Below, in pieces: positions 26,665 to 35,503 of a DNA stretch of 64,000 nt. This stretch comes from Natronoglomus mannanivorans (GTDB lineage Archaea; Halobacteriota; Halobacteria; Halobacteriales; Natrialbaceae), in NCBI GenBank assembly GCA_025517485.1, contig JAOPKB010000010.1, positions 62,001 to 126,000 of the forward strand. The letters run 5' to 3'. Made by a program: the position numbers and the translations under genes. Each line of letters begins with the position of its first letter. Position 1 is the first letter of the stretch. The notes below the pieces were generated by a model that worked only from the letters and a program-made list of their open reading frames with translations, made no database searches and was not told the origin of the DNA.

Positions 26665-27168
26665 TCAGCTCAGGATCCGATACAGACTACTCGCACCCAC
26701 GACGAGCAACACGACGACGCCGACGAATGTCGGATCGATACTCGAGAGCACTGGCAGCGCCAGCCCTGCCAGAACGATGACGAGCAAGCCGAGAACAGAG
26801 ACGGCCAGATGAAACCAGAGGACGGTCTCTCCGTCGTCGTGGTCGCCATCGATGTACTGGAGGACGTCGTCGAAATGGGTGCCCGGCTGGATCGTCTTTC
26901 CTTCGGGATCGTAGGCGATCACGTCGTCTTCTTCGAGCTGGGGCAGGTGGGTCTGCTGTAACGAGACGTAGACGCTCTTGTAGAGGTTGTTCGGTACTGG
27001 CGTCGTGTCCGACTCTCGTTCGGCGATCCGTGTTGCGACGTCGGAGACGTCGATCTGTTCCGGTTCAGTTGCGAGTAATTGGACGATTGCTCTGCGTCTG
27101 TCGTTCCCGAGAATGTGGAAAATCTCGCTTTCCTCGAGCGTGTTCGATCGACTTGTCTGCACAGACAT
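26665..27168 (-). CDS. DUF7344-like membrane-bound transcription regulator (1)
   Basis: 167 residues. The N-terminal two thirds are a winged-helix domain of the haloarchaeal DUF7344 type: IFHILGNDRRRAIVQLL, YKSVYVSLQQTHLPQLEEDDVIAYD. Two C-terminal hydrophobic helices (LAVSVLGLLVIVLAGLALPV; TFVGVVVLLVVGASSLY) anchor it. These proteins presumably bind DNA from the membrane; the signal is unknown. A paralogue with the same layout lies at 31788-32321, so the pair brackets a 5 kb block of regulators. Confidence 0.8.
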   Translation of the reverse strand: MSVQTSRSNTLEESEIFHILGNDRRRAIVQLLATEPEQIDVSDVATRIAERESDTTPVPNNLYKSVYVSLQQTHLPQLEEDDVIAYDPEGKTIQPGTHFDDVLQYIDGDHDDGETVLWFHLAVSVLGLLVIVLAGLALPVLSSIDPTFVGVVVLLVVGASSLYRILS

Positions 27169-27494
27169 AGGTCAGTGAGACTGTACAGCTGTCACGTTGG
27201 ACTGGGCGCCGCCACCTACCGTCATATATGCGTTACGTATTGCGTCAGCGCAATCATCAACGTGGTGCATGACTATCCAGGCATATTTATAAGCACCATC
27301 CGCTGGATCGGCGCTAACGAAGGCACGTAACACGATATTGAATCGAAAAACAGCGGGTGGGACAGCACGCAAACACACACAGAGTGACAGCCGACAATAT
27401 ACGATCGATAGTTTCGGTTTCTGACACGGCTTGGTGGCCGTGACAACATCGATTCACTCGCGACCGTATACGAGATGCGTTCGGCGGGGTAGAG
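27169..27494. other. gene-free region
   Basis: No supported gene. It is AT-richer around 27220-27300 (ATATTTATAAGC near 27283), probably the promoter of the minus-strand regulator. Confidence 0.35.
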
Positions 27495-27656
27495 TTACTC
27501 GGTTGGGAGATGTCCACCCGACTGCATCTCTCGATAGGTCGTACAGGCTGGACAGCCGTGTACGATGTCTCCGTTGTCACCGAAGACACGTGCGAACTGC
27601 TGGGTGACGTGAGTGCCACAGTTTCGACAGCGAGCACCTGCTGAGGACGATTCCAT
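27495..27656 (-). CDS. small zinc-ribbon protein (DUF7563-like)
   Basis: 53 residues from the ATG at 27656 (MESSSAGARC). Two CxxC knuckles, CRNCG and CPAC, are about 25 residues apart, enough for one structural zinc. The segment THVTQQFARVFGDNGD between them resembles the haloarchaeal one-domain zinc-finger family DUF7563. An in-frame ATG at 27686 would add MKSTQVNWTP. Such micro-proteins are abundant in haloarchaea and some affect biofilm or other regulation, but no role can be read here. Confidence 0.65.
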   Translation of the reverse strand: MESSSAGARCRNCGTHVTQQFARVFGDNGDIVHGCPACTTYREMQSGGHLPTE

Positions 27657-28337
27657 AGGGGTCCAGTTGACTTGTGTTGATTTCATTGGTCTCGATGGGG
27701 GTAGGGGGTATATCGGTTGGTTCACGATTTCCCGTCGGCACGATCGGGAAGATCGAGCTCGGATGGTGCCGGCAGCCGACACCGATTGCCACCGTGTCGC
27801 CGAGAGACGAGCGGTCGCGGCCACAGGAGACGCCTCGAGTGGCCACAGACATGTCGTTCGGTGGGGCAACACTACTATCGGGCGCTCAGACGTGAATAAA
27901 GACGGCTGACTGTTCACCCGCCGAGTGGTTCTCTGTGGGTGGTAAATACGATATTTCTGGCCGTTTCAGGCCACGAGACGGGCGATATCTCCGGATTGGA
28001 GGAATCGGAGGGACGGTGACGTCAACGTGGATTCAGTCGTGTTGTGCAGTATTCGGCTCGAAAACGTTCTATTGGCCGGTATGTAGCGTGTCGAAACTGG
28101 CTATTTCGGTATCGAAATTTGAAGTTTCGGTCGAGTATGATGGTACTTCGCTGAATAAGGTACGTCGTTATAAAATACCACGGTGGCTTACTGGTTTACC
28201 AGTTGGAACGCGATGGTGGTGGACCGACCGTGGTGTGTCGACGTCGGTGAACGACAGACTCGACCCCTCTCGAGCGGACGAGAGCGAACTTGCGACGCGA
28301 TTGCGGCGATTACCCTAACACGACGACCAAGCCCACA
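27657..28337. other. gene-free region, partly AT-rich
   Basis: Open frames exist but none has haloarchaeal composition or a recognisable domain. TTTCGGTATCGAAA and TTTCGGTC repeats occur near 28100-28130, followed by TTATAAAATACC near 28168. A regulatory role for the regulator at 28338 is possible. Confidence 0.4.
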
Positions 28338-28682
28338 ATGTCAAGCCAGGTGAGCAACACGAGAACGGACCCGGCTGTGAACCCTGCCGCACAGCTCGAT
28401 GTCCTCGGTGATGAGTGTGCACGAACGATCCTCGTTGCGACGAGCAACGGCCCTCGAACGGCCAAGGAGTTGACCGAACGGACCGACTGCTCGTCGGCGA
28501 CGGTGTACCGGCGAATCAACAATCTGCTCGAGAGCGAACTGCTCGCGGAGTGTATCCGATTCGAAGAGGACGGATCGCATACGACCGCTTACGAAGCGAC
28601 CGTCGAGAACCTGCAGGTCGATATCGACGCCGACGGCATCGACGTCGTGTTGACCCAGAACCAATCGGACGATCGAGCGTAA
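28338..28682 (+). CDS. winged-helix transcription regulator (ArsR-like)
   Basis: 114 residues from the ATG at 28338 (MSSQVSNTR). A compact helix-turn-helix core: LDVLGDECARTILVATSNGP, AKELTERTDCSSATVYRRIN, then a short wing. This is the usual haloarchaeal ArsR-type winged helix with recognition helix SSATVYRRINNLLE. No ligand domain or membrane helix is present. The C-terminal 30 residues form an acidic strand. Target genes are unknown; the block around it consists largely of other regulators. Confidence 0.82.
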   Translation: MSSQVSNTRTDPAVNPAAQLDVLGDECARTILVATSNGPRTAKELTERTDCSSATVYRRINNLLESELLAECIRFEEDGSHTTAYEATVENLQVDIDADGIDVVLTQNQSDDRA

Positions 28683-29048
28683 CGCAGTCGAACCAGTCTC
28701 CATTGCTCCGTGACGGTATCGGTCGATACGCGTGAACGGAACGGAGAGAGCGAACTGAATAGAGATCGGGGTGGATCGAATACTGGACAGTGGACACCAG
28801 ACACTGGAAACCGAACATCGAGCACCACGCGACGAGTGCTCGGCCGATTGGTTCTCCGTGACCGTCGCTTCGGTCGGTGGTCACCGGCAGGGAAGACTCT
28901 CCGTCGAAGACGAATGACCCAACGAGAGTGTCCACGTGTCGATGGAGTCACGTGAACGAGGGATTGTGTCTGCTACAACAGTCGTGACGTAGCTGTATGA
29001 AGCGGATAACAAATATCCAGTCAGCGGAACGGTCCATGTGATTGAGCA
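28683..29048. other. gene-free region before PadR-type gene
   Basis: No gene supported. It contains an ATAACAAA box at 29006-29013 and, 30 bases after it, an ATGTGA start-stop pair (29036-29041) just before the PadR ATG. Confidence 0.45.
29006..29013 (+). promoter_or_regulatory. ATAACAAA box
   Basis: 43 bases before the ATG at 29049 and 30 before the minimal ORF ATGTGA at 29036. Confidence 0.4.
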
Positions 29049-29324
29049 ATGCACGATCTGACTGGCTTCCAGCGAGACCTGCTGTACGTCATCGCAGGTG
29101 CCGACCGACCGTCCGGCCAATCGGTCAAAGAAGAGGTCGAACAGTACTACAGTTCCGAGATCAATCACGGACGGCTCTACCCTAATCTCGATACACTCGT
29201 CAACAAAGAGCTGGTCGAGAAGGGCCAACTCGACAGACGAACGAACTACTACGCGATTACCGACGACGGCCGTCGGCGCATCAGTGAACGGCGAGAGTGG
29301 GAAGAACAGTACGTCGAGTTCTAG
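29049..29324 (+). CDS. PadR family transcription regulator
   Basis: 91 residues. The winged-helix pattern of PadR is clear: LTGFQRDLLYVIAGADRPSG, INHGRLYPNLDTLVNKELVE, RRTNYYAITDDGRRRISE. Small PadR proteins lacking the long C-terminal dimer helix are common in haloarchaea and bind operator DNA as dimers. The next plus-strand gene, DUF1616, starts 335 bases later, a gene pair also seen elsewhere in haloarchaeal polysaccharide regions as far as I recall. The inducer is unknown. Confidence 0.88.
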   Translation: MHDLTGFQRDLLYVIAGADRPSGQSVKEEVEQYYSSEINHGRLYPNLDTLVNKELVEKGQLDRRTNYYAITDDGRRRISERREWEEQYVEF

Positions 29325-29659
29325 GGGACGGCTCTCACTCGCGGTTCTCCGACAACCGATTCGAACAGCGACGCCACTCGACAGTCGACACTCGAGTTTG
29401 ACCGTCACACGTATCGAACGGAAACGGCGTTCGACCGGGTCGGCCCGAGGAGTGCGTCGAATTTCGAGTAGCGTGTTCGCCGCTGTCCTGACAGGAACCG
29501 GTTCGATATCGAATACAGTCACGGGTTCTCATCGGTCGGTAATGCGGTCATAACAAAACCCGACAAAGGTGTGGAATACGACGATTCGAGAATGTCAGAC
29601 GACTCAGACAGGAGTCGGATACGTGGATCCGATCGCTCGAGCAGACCGGTGATTCGTAG
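29325..29659. other. intergenic leader region of the DUF1616 gene
   Basis: Holds an ATAACAAA box (29550-29557) and a 23-codon ORF (29592-29663) overlapping the next start. Nothing else is seen. Confidence 0.45.
29550..29557 (+). promoter_or_regulatory. ATAACAAA box
   Basis: 42 bases before the ATG of a 23-codon leader ORF and 110 before the DUF1616 start. Confidence 0.4.
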
Positions 29660-29663
29660 ATGA
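29592..29663 (+). CDS. candidate leader ORF (23 aa) before the DUF1616 gene
   Basis: ATG at 29592 opens MSDDSDRSRIRGSDR..., Arg/Ser-rich. Its TGA overlaps the downstream ATG as ATGA (29660-29663). It may couple translation or may be fortuitous. Confidence 0.3.
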   Translation: MSDDSDRSRIRGSDRSSRPVIRR

Positions 29664-31030
29664 GCCTTCCAACGGCCACCAAGACGCGGTTTGGGTACGT
29701 CCGCGAGTATCCGTTCGATCTCGCGATCACCTCGATCGCGGCGATCGCAGCGTATCTACTGGTGACGACGCTCGCTGTCGGGAGTACCGCTCGCCTCGTG
29801 ATCACGCTGCCGCTCGTCCTGTTCTTGCCGGGATATGCACTCGTCACGATGTTGTTCCCGGCGAAGGCTCGTGTTGCCCGCGAACAGGCGTCAGCGACGA
29901 CGGAGTTACGACCCGGTGGAATCGATACGGTCGAGCGGCTCGGTCTCTCGTTCGCACTCTCGCTGGCCATCGTCCCGATGGTCGTCCTCGCGCTCGGGCC
30001 GACGACGTGGCACCTGACAGCCGAGTCGACGGCTGCTGGACTCGTCGTCGTGACGGTCGTCCTCGCACAGCTCGGGGCCATCCGGCGGCTTCGGGTCCCC
30101 GAACCCGAGCGATATACGGTGTCGTTCCGATCGGGCCTCGCCCGCATCCGTGGTCACTCGAACGAGGGGGTAATCGGGACGCTCTCGACGATCGCCCTCG
30201 CGCTGGGGATCGTCGCCGCCGGACTCGCGCTTACAGTTGCGCTCGTCGCACCACAGCCGACCGCCGGCTTCACCGAATTCGGTCTCATGACCGAAGACGA
30301 GGACGGGAATTTGGTGACCGACGCTCCATCCGCAGTCGAACCGGGTGAGGCGATTCCCGTCGTGCTCTCGGTCGACAATCAGGAAGAGGAGACGATGGAG
30401 TACACCGTCGTCGCCCAGGAACAACACCTCGAGGACGGTGAGGTGATCGACCGAACCGAACTCGAGACGTTCGACGCCGAGGTCGAGGCGGGTGAGAACG
30501 AACGGTTCGATCGAGAGGTGACGCCGACGGTCGACAACGATACGGTTCGAATGACGTTCCTCCTCTTCGACGAGGAGCCACCTGCAGAACCGACGAGAGC
30601 GGATGCGATGGAGGACGTCTACTTCTGGGTGACCGTCACCGAGGATGCACCAGATAGTGACGACGAAGACGGTGACGACGCGGAAGTCGAAAGCGACGAT
30701 GACGACGCCGAAGCCGACGAGGAAGACGAAGATGACGCGGAAAGTGAAGACGACAGTGACGATGCTGAAGCCGACGACGACGGTGCCGAAGCAGATGATG
30801 ACGGTGCCGAAGCCGATGACGACGAAGCTGACGATGCCGACGACGGTGCCGGTGATGACGATGCCGACGACACCGAAGCCGACGACGATGACGATGGAGG
30901 GCTAGATGGATTCTTTGGCGACGACGATGACGACGCGGAAGCCGACGATGCCGGTGATGACGATGCCGCTGACGACGACGATGACGACAGTGGCTTCACG
31001 ATCACGGTCGGGAGCGACGATGACGACTGA
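29660..31030 (+). CDS. DUF1616 membrane protein with acidic C-terminal tail
   Basis: 456 residues. Four to five N-terminal membrane helices include the DUF1616 signature region LPLVLFLPGYALVTMLFP and ERLGLSFALSLAIVP. After the last helix (about residue 205) an extracellular beta domain (TEFGLMTEDEDGN, AIPVVLSVDNQEEE) precedes a tail of over 130 residues made mainly of Asp, Glu and Ala. DUF1616 proteins are frequent in archaeal glycan loci and often sit near sugar-nucleotide genes; their activity is not established. The long tail is unusual in extent and may bind cations or the glycan layer. Confidence 0.85.
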   Translation: MSLPTATKTRFGYVREYPFDLAITSIAAIAAYLLVTTLAVGSTARLVITLPLVLFLPGYALVTMLFPAKARVAREQASATTELRPGGIDTVERLGLSFALSLAIVPMVVLALGPTTWHLTAESTAAGLVVVTVVLAQLGAIRRLRVPEPERYTVSFRSGLARIRGHSNEGVIGTLSTIALALGIVAAGLALTVALVAPQPTAGFTEFGLMTEDEDGNLVTDAPSAVEPGEAIPVVLSVDNQEEETMEYTVVAQEQHLEDGEVIDRTELETFDAEVEAGENERFDREVTPTVDNDTVRMTFLLFDEEPPAEPTRADAMEDVYFWVTVTEDAPDSDDEDGDDAEVESDDDDAEADEEDEDDAESEDDSDDAEADDDGAEADDDGAEADDDEADDADDGAGDDDADDTEADDDDDGGLDGFFGDDDDDAEADDAGDDDAADDDDDDSGFTITVGSDDDD

Positions 31031-31787
31031 CTGAATTCACTGTTCAAACCGTCGAACGACGGTGATACCAACACCAGCACCAGCCGCCGCCCCTCCACAG
31101 GAAGCCTGTGGATCCTCTCCTGTCTTCCAAACCGGCCACCGAGCGACAGTTGTGCCTCGAGGTCGGTCGTCGAGGACTCGTGAGCGTGGAGCGAGCAGTC
31201 TTCGACGGATACCAACCGCAACCTCGAGAATCGGACGTCGCCCTGTCGTAGTCTATCGATCCGAACTCGGGGGTGTTCAGAAGGATGCCGTTGCTCCCGT
31301 TGCCCTCTCTTTCTCTCCGATCGGCCACACAGTTGCCGGACGATCGAGGGTTGTCGACTAACAGTGGCCACTGAGGAGCGGACTCGTCGCTCGTGGTCGT
31401 GACACTGACGTCACGGATGATACCGGTGACGATGACGATGGCGGTGACGAGCCGACCGCTCTGCACGAGTGGCTCGACTGGAAGACGGCGAGAACAGGAG
31501 AGTCGACGAACGCGGATCGAAATTCGAATCGCGTGAATCGGCTGGTCCAGCTCTCGTCGGTTCCGAGAGACCGCGATCGTGACTGAAGCCGGACGAATTC
31601 GAGGTCGCAACTCGAGACGGCGAATCAGAAGCGAGAAGCGACGGCAGTGCTGTCCGTCGAGGTCGTGAGAGAAAACGCCAGTAATTCGGTATTACGGACC
31701 GGCTCGAGCACGGAGACGTTTCGGTGGAGTGTGACGATCACTCGAACGCGATACAAAAGAGATCGCTCGAGACCACCGCGTATCGAG
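31031..31787. other. gene-poor region with a possible ORF remnant
   Basis: Nothing convincing is coded. A 74-codon plus-strand frame without a start (31362-31586) reads TDVTDDTGDDDDGGDEPTA and then LHEWLDWKTARTG, which looks like the decayed end of an acidic-tailed protein. The support is weak. Confidence 0.3.
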
Positions 31788-32321
31788 TTATCGACCCGGA
31801 ATCGGGATCGGGAGTCGACCGGATCGACGGGAGACGTGCTGGACGGTCGCGAGGAGGAAGACGGCGACGCTGAGTGCGATCACGACCAGCGGTGCGAGCG
31901 CGGCACTCAGTGGGCCGACGGAGAGCCACGCGAGCACGAACGCGATCACACCGCCGATCGAGAGCGACGCGTACATGGTGTGCCAGGCTCGTTGGCCGTC
32001 GACGTGTCGGTCGAGATATGGATCGAAGGTGCTCTCGCTCGGGAGGAGCTCGATGGAGTGTCCATCGGCATCCCACTCGACGATACCGTGATCCTGAAGC
32101 ATCGGCAGGTGTGTCTGGTACAGTGATATGTACACCCGTCGACGCTGTGCGCGTGTGACGTCGTCGGGATCCGTGTCGTTCTCCCAGGCGGCGACCTGTT
32201 CGACGAGCGGTGCGAGATCACACGACCCGTTCTGGTGTTTCAGGAACCGAACCGTTCGTCGCCGACGGGCGTTGCTAAACACGTCGAACAGTTCAGCCTG
32301 TGTGAGGCCGTCATCCGTCAT
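31788..32321 (-). CDS. DUF7344-like membrane-bound transcription regulator (2)
   Basis: 177 residues, a paralogue of the protein at 26665-27168. Winged-helix segments are LFDVFSNARRRRTVRFLKH, LAPLVEQVAAWEND, RRRVYISLYQTHLPMLQDHG, VEWDADG. Two C-terminal hydrophobic helices follow (ASLSIGGVIAFVLAWLSVG; LVVIALSVAVFLLATVQ). It is probably a membrane-tethered repressor or activator. It stands divergent from the diacetamido-uronic acid operon that starts at 32782, so that operon is a reasonable target. Confidence 0.82.
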   Translation of the reverse strand: MTDDGLTQAELFDVFSNARRRRTVRFLKHQNGSCDLAPLVEQVAAWENDTDPDDVTRAQRRRVYISLYQTHLPMLQDHGIVEWDADGHSIELLPSESTFDPYLDRHVDGQRAWHTMYASLSIGGVIAFVLAWLSVGPLSAALAPLVVIALSVAVFLLATVQHVSRRSGRLPIPIPGR

Positions 32322-32781
32322 AGTCGGCCTCGACCTCGAACGTCACGGTGAGATCCCGTTGTCATAATAACCGGGGTCATCAGATGCCTCACGTACACCA
32401 GTGGGACGGATTCACACTTTACTATCTGCCGGCTACCCTTTCGAAAGGTGTTTGTACCAGTTAGCGGCTGTGACGGACGAATAATCCGACGTTTTGGATC
32501 CTCGAGACCGACATCGACGGCGAAATCACCCGAGTGAGACGGCGAGACAGAGACCAATAGCCGATCACCGTATGAGCGTTGTAGTTCGGGGCTACTGGTA
32601 GCTCAGGCCAAGGATAACAAAGCCTCGTTACCGGCTGTATCTGGATGACTGCCCACGCTGGGTATCGACTTCCCATGACTACGACACGAATACAGTCCCG
32701 GCGACGGCTCGAACGATCCGGAACCCCGTCTCCGTTCCCATCGGTAGCATCGATCCCGACACCCGAGCGAGGTGATCGGCG
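32322..32781. other. divergent control region of the WbpD-E-B-A-like operon
   Basis: Separates the DUF7344-like regulator (minus) from the sugar operon (plus). It contains an ATAACAAAGCC box at 32614 and a 46-codon ORF (32645-32785) ending on the operon start codon. Confidence 0.5.
32614..32621 (+). promoter_or_regulatory. ATAACAAA box (followed by GCC)
   Basis: 31 bases before the ATG of the 46-codon leader ORF at 32645. The same extended form ATAACAAAGCC occurs before the gene at 47689. Confidence 0.5.
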
Positions 32782-32785
32782 ATGA
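32645..32785 (+). CDS. candidate leader ORF (46 aa) before the WbpD-like gene
   Basis: Opens MTAHAGYRLPMTTTRIQ and stays Arg/Pro-rich; its TGA overlaps the next ATG as ATGA (32782-32785), the same spacing used between all four operon genes. The basic composition is unlike haloarchaeal proteins, so regulatory translation is more likely than a stable product. Confidence 0.35.
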   Translation: MTAHAGYRLPMTTTRIQSRRRLERSGTPSPFPSVASIPTPERGDRR

Positions 32786-33375
32786 GTACGACACACGCAC
32801 ACGTCGTGTACGGTGACAACTGTACGATCGACGAGGCGGCCGACGTCGGCTACGGCGCAGACGCCGACGCACCGACGCGAATCGGCGACGACGCGACCGT
32901 TCGCGCGGGCACGATCGTCTACGCGGACGTCACGATCGGCGACGAGTTTACGACCGGCCACGACGCGATGATCCGCGAGGACACCACGATCGGCGACGAC
33001 GTCCTCGTCGGCACGAAGGCCGTCATCGACGGGACGACGACCATCGGCGACCACGTCAGCCTCCAGACCAACGTCTACGTTCCGACGAACACGACCATCG
33101 GTAACAACGTCTTCGTCGGCCCCGGCGCTGTGCTGACCAACGACGAGTACCCGATCCGGACCGACAACGGACTCGAGGGACCGACGATCGAAGACGGCGC
33201 CTCGATCGGCGCGAACGCGACGCTCCTGCCCGGCGTGACCGTCGGCGAGAACGCGTTCGTCGCCGCCGGTGCGCTCGTCACCGAAGACGTCCCGCCGAAC
33301 ACGCTGGCCGTCGGCACGCCCGCGAAACCACAGGCGCTCCCCGAGCCGCTCGAGGGACCGAACCAGATCGCATGA
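32782..33375 (+). CDS. hexapeptide-repeat N-acetyltransferase (WbpD-like)
   Basis: 197 residues of left-handed beta-helix repeats, e.g. TIGDEFTTGHDAMIREDTTI and TIGDHVSLQTNVYVPTNTTI, ending in NTLAVGTPAKP typical of this acetyltransferase group. WbpD-type enzymes acetylate the 3-amino group of UDP-2-acetamido-3-amino-2,3-dideoxy-glucuronate. The neighbours supply the preceding steps, so the assignment rests on both sequence and operon. It should form trimers in the cytoplasm. Its stop overlaps the next start by four bases. Confidence 0.88.
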   Translation: MSTTHAHVVYGDNCTIDEAADVGYGADADAPTRIGDDATVRAGTIVYADVTIGDEFTTGHDAMIREDTTIGDDVLVGTKAVIDGTTTIGDHVSLQTNVYVPTNTTIGNNVFVGPGAVLTNDEYPIRTDNGLEGPTIEDGASIGANATLLPGVTVGENAFVAAGALVTEDVPPNTLAVGTPAKPQALPEPLEGPNQIA

Positions 33376-34505
33376 CGAGAGACGACATCTCGATCGCCGA
33401 TCCCGAAGTCAGTCAGGACGCGATCGACCGCGTCCAGTCGATCCTCGAGAGCGGCCAGCTCGCGGACGGGCCGGAAGTCAGGACCTTCGAGGACGAATTC
33501 GCCGCCTACTGTGGGGCCGACCACGGTGTGGCGACCTCTAACGGGACGACGGCGCTTCACGCCGCACTCGAGGCACTCGGTGTCGAGGAGGGTGACGCCG
33601 TCGTCACTTCCCCGTTCTCGTTCGTCGCGAGCGCGAACGCGATCCGACTGGCCGGCGGAACGCCGGTGTTCGCCGATATCGATTCCGAGACGTACACGCT
33701 CGATCCGTCCTCGGTCGAACGGGTGCTGGACCGCCGCAACGACATCGTCGGCATCATGCCAGTCCACCTGTACGGACTCGCGGCGCCGATGGACGAACTG
33801 GGCGCGCTCGCCGACGAGTACGAACTGTTCGTCCTCGAGGACGCTTGCCAGGCCCACGGCGCTGCGATCGACGGCCAGCGGGTGGGGAGCTTCGGCGACG
33901 CCGCCTGCTTCTCCTTCTACCCGACGAAGAACATGACCACGGGTGAGGGTGGGATCATCACGACGAGCGACGAGGGCGTCGCCGAGCGTGCCGCCAGCTA
34001 CATCAACCACGGCCGGGCCGAGACGAGCCACGGGAGCTACGAACACGTCGATCTCGGACACAACTACCGGATGACGAGTCTCGCGGCCGCGATCGGCCGA
34101 ACGCAACTCGAGCGCCTCCCCGAGTTCAACGAGGCGCGACGAGAGAACGCTCGGTACTACGACGAGCAGTTGGCGGGACCCGAAACCGATGATGGAGTCG
34201 GCCTCGAGACACCCGCTGTCCCGCAAGGCTACCGACACGTCTACCACCAGTACACGATCCGCGTCGACGACCGGGAGGCGCTCAGAGAATCGCTCGCGGA
34301 TCGAGGCGTCGGAAGCGGCGTCTACTATCCGACCCCGATCCACAGACAACCAGCCTACGAGACCGTCAGCACGGCGGCCGCCGACCTCCCGCGGTCCGAA
34401 CGGGCCGCCGAGGAAGCCGTCTCGCTGCCGGTCCATCCGAATCTGACCGCCGACGACCGTCGAACCGTCGTCGAAGCGGTCACCGACTACTTCAATTCCA
34501 CATGA
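33372..34505 (+). CDS. DegT/DnrJ/EryC1 aminotransferase (WbpE-like)
   Basis: 377 residues, PLP-dependent sugar aminotransferase. Seen: VATSNGTTALHAALEALGV (cofactor phosphate site), VLEDACQAHGA (Asp for the pyridine nitrogen), FSFYPTKNMTTGEGG with the Schiff-base Lys, and GHNYRMTSLAAAIGRTQL. It would convert the 3-keto sugar made by the oxidoreductase downstream into the 3-amino sugar, normally with glutamate as donor. It overlaps both neighbours by four bases (ATGA), so the operon is translationally coupled. Confidence 0.92.
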   Translation: MTRDDISIADPEVSQDAIDRVQSILESGQLADGPEVRTFEDEFAAYCGADHGVATSNGTTALHAALEALGVEEGDAVVTSPFSFVASANAIRLAGGTPVFADIDSETYTLDPSSVERVLDRRNDIVGIMPVHLYGLAAPMDELGALADEYELFVLEDACQAHGAAIDGQRVGSFGDAACFSFYPTKNMTTGEGGIITTSDEGVAERAASYINHGRAETSHGSYEHVDLGHNYRMTSLAAAIGRTQLERLPEFNEARRENARYYDEQLAGPETDDGVGLETPAVPQGYRHVYHQYTIRVDDREALRESLADRGVGSGVYYPTPIHRQPAYETVSTAAADLPRSERAAEEAVSLPVHPNLTADDRRTVVEAVTDYFNST

Positions 34506-35503
34506 CTGTCGCTAACTCGACTGTGATCGAATCGACCCCCGTCCGCGCCGGCGTCGTCGGCGTCGGTGCGATGGGCGAAAACCACGCGCGCGTGTACAGT
34601 GAATTGCAAGATACCACGCTCGTCGGTGTCACGGATCTCGACACCCAGCAGGCAGAACGCGTCGCCGCCGAGTACGGGACACAGGCCTACGACTTCGAGC
34701 GACTACTCGAGAACTGCGACGTCGTCACGGTCGCCGTGCCGACGAAAGCACACTACGACGTCGTCGGCGCCTGTATCGACGCCGGCGTCCACGTGCTGGT
34801 GGAGAAACCGATCGCCGACACCATCGAACGGGGTCGAGAACTCAAACAGCGCGCACACGAGGAGGGTGTCACGCTCCAGGTCGGTCACATCGAGCGGTTC
34901 AACCCTGCCGTACAGGCCCTCTCGGACCTGATCGACGACCTCGACGTGATCGCGGTCGAAGCCGAGCGCCTCGGTCCGCCGATCGACCGAACCGCGACGG
35001 ACGACGTCACCTACGATCTGATGATCCACGACATCGACATCGTCCACTCGCTGCTCGGCCGCGAGCCGTCTTCGATCGCCGCTACCGGTGCGGAAAACGG
35101 CAACTTCGCGACGGCGACGATGGAGTACGACGACGGCGTGGTCGCCTCGATAACGGCCAGTCGCGTCACCCAGAAGAAGATCCGCCGACTCACGGTGACC
35201 GCCGAGGAGTGTCTCGTCGAGGTCGACTACTTAGAGCAGACGGTGTTGATCCACCGCGACTCCTACCCCGAGTACGTCATCGACGACGGGAAGAACCGCT
35301 ACCGCCACGAGAGCGTGATCGAACGACCGCGAGTGCAAAACCGGGAACCCCTCCGGTGTGAACTCGAGTCGTTCGTCGAAACCGTCTCGGACGGCACCAT
35401 CCCCGAGGTGACCGCCGACGACGGCCTCCACGCCCTCGAAACCGTCCAGACGATCGACCGACTCGTGGCCGAGGAGGACGGCCTCGAGGTGCGTCCGCAA
35501 TGA
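34502..35503 (+). CDS. Gfo/Idh/MocA oxidoreductase (WbpB-like)
   Basis: 333 residues. The Rossmann start AGVVGVGAMGENHARVYSEL, the HVLVEKPIADT motif with catalytic Lys, and GHIERFNPAVQALSDLI are characteristic. In the Wbp route this enzyme oxidises C3 of UDP-GlcNAcA to the 3-keto form with NAD. The order D-E-B-A is the reverse of the reaction order, and all four genes overlap by four bases. Substrate specificity is inferred from context. Confidence 0.9.
   Translation: MTVANSTVIESTPVRAGVVGVGAMGENHARVYSELQDTTLVGVTDLDTQQAERVAAEYGTQAYDFERLLENCDVVTVAVPTKAHYDVVGACIDAGVHVLVEKPIADTIERGRELKQRAHEEGVTLQVGHIERFNPAVQALSDLIDDLDVIAVEAERLGPPIDRTATDDVTYDLMIHDIDIVHSLLGREPSSIAATGAENGNFATATMEYDDGVVASITASRVTQKKIRRLTVTAEECLVEVDYLEQTVLIHRDSYPEYVIDDGKNRYRHESVIERPRVQNREPLRCELESFVETVSDGTIPEVTADDGLHALETVQTIDRLVAEEDGLEVRPQ

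Noticed and set aside
27935-28318. Plus-strand frame of 127 residues before the ArsR-like gene
   Set aside because: Basic, Cys/Trp-containing and without domain; AT-rich intergenic DNA rather than a haloarchaeal gene.
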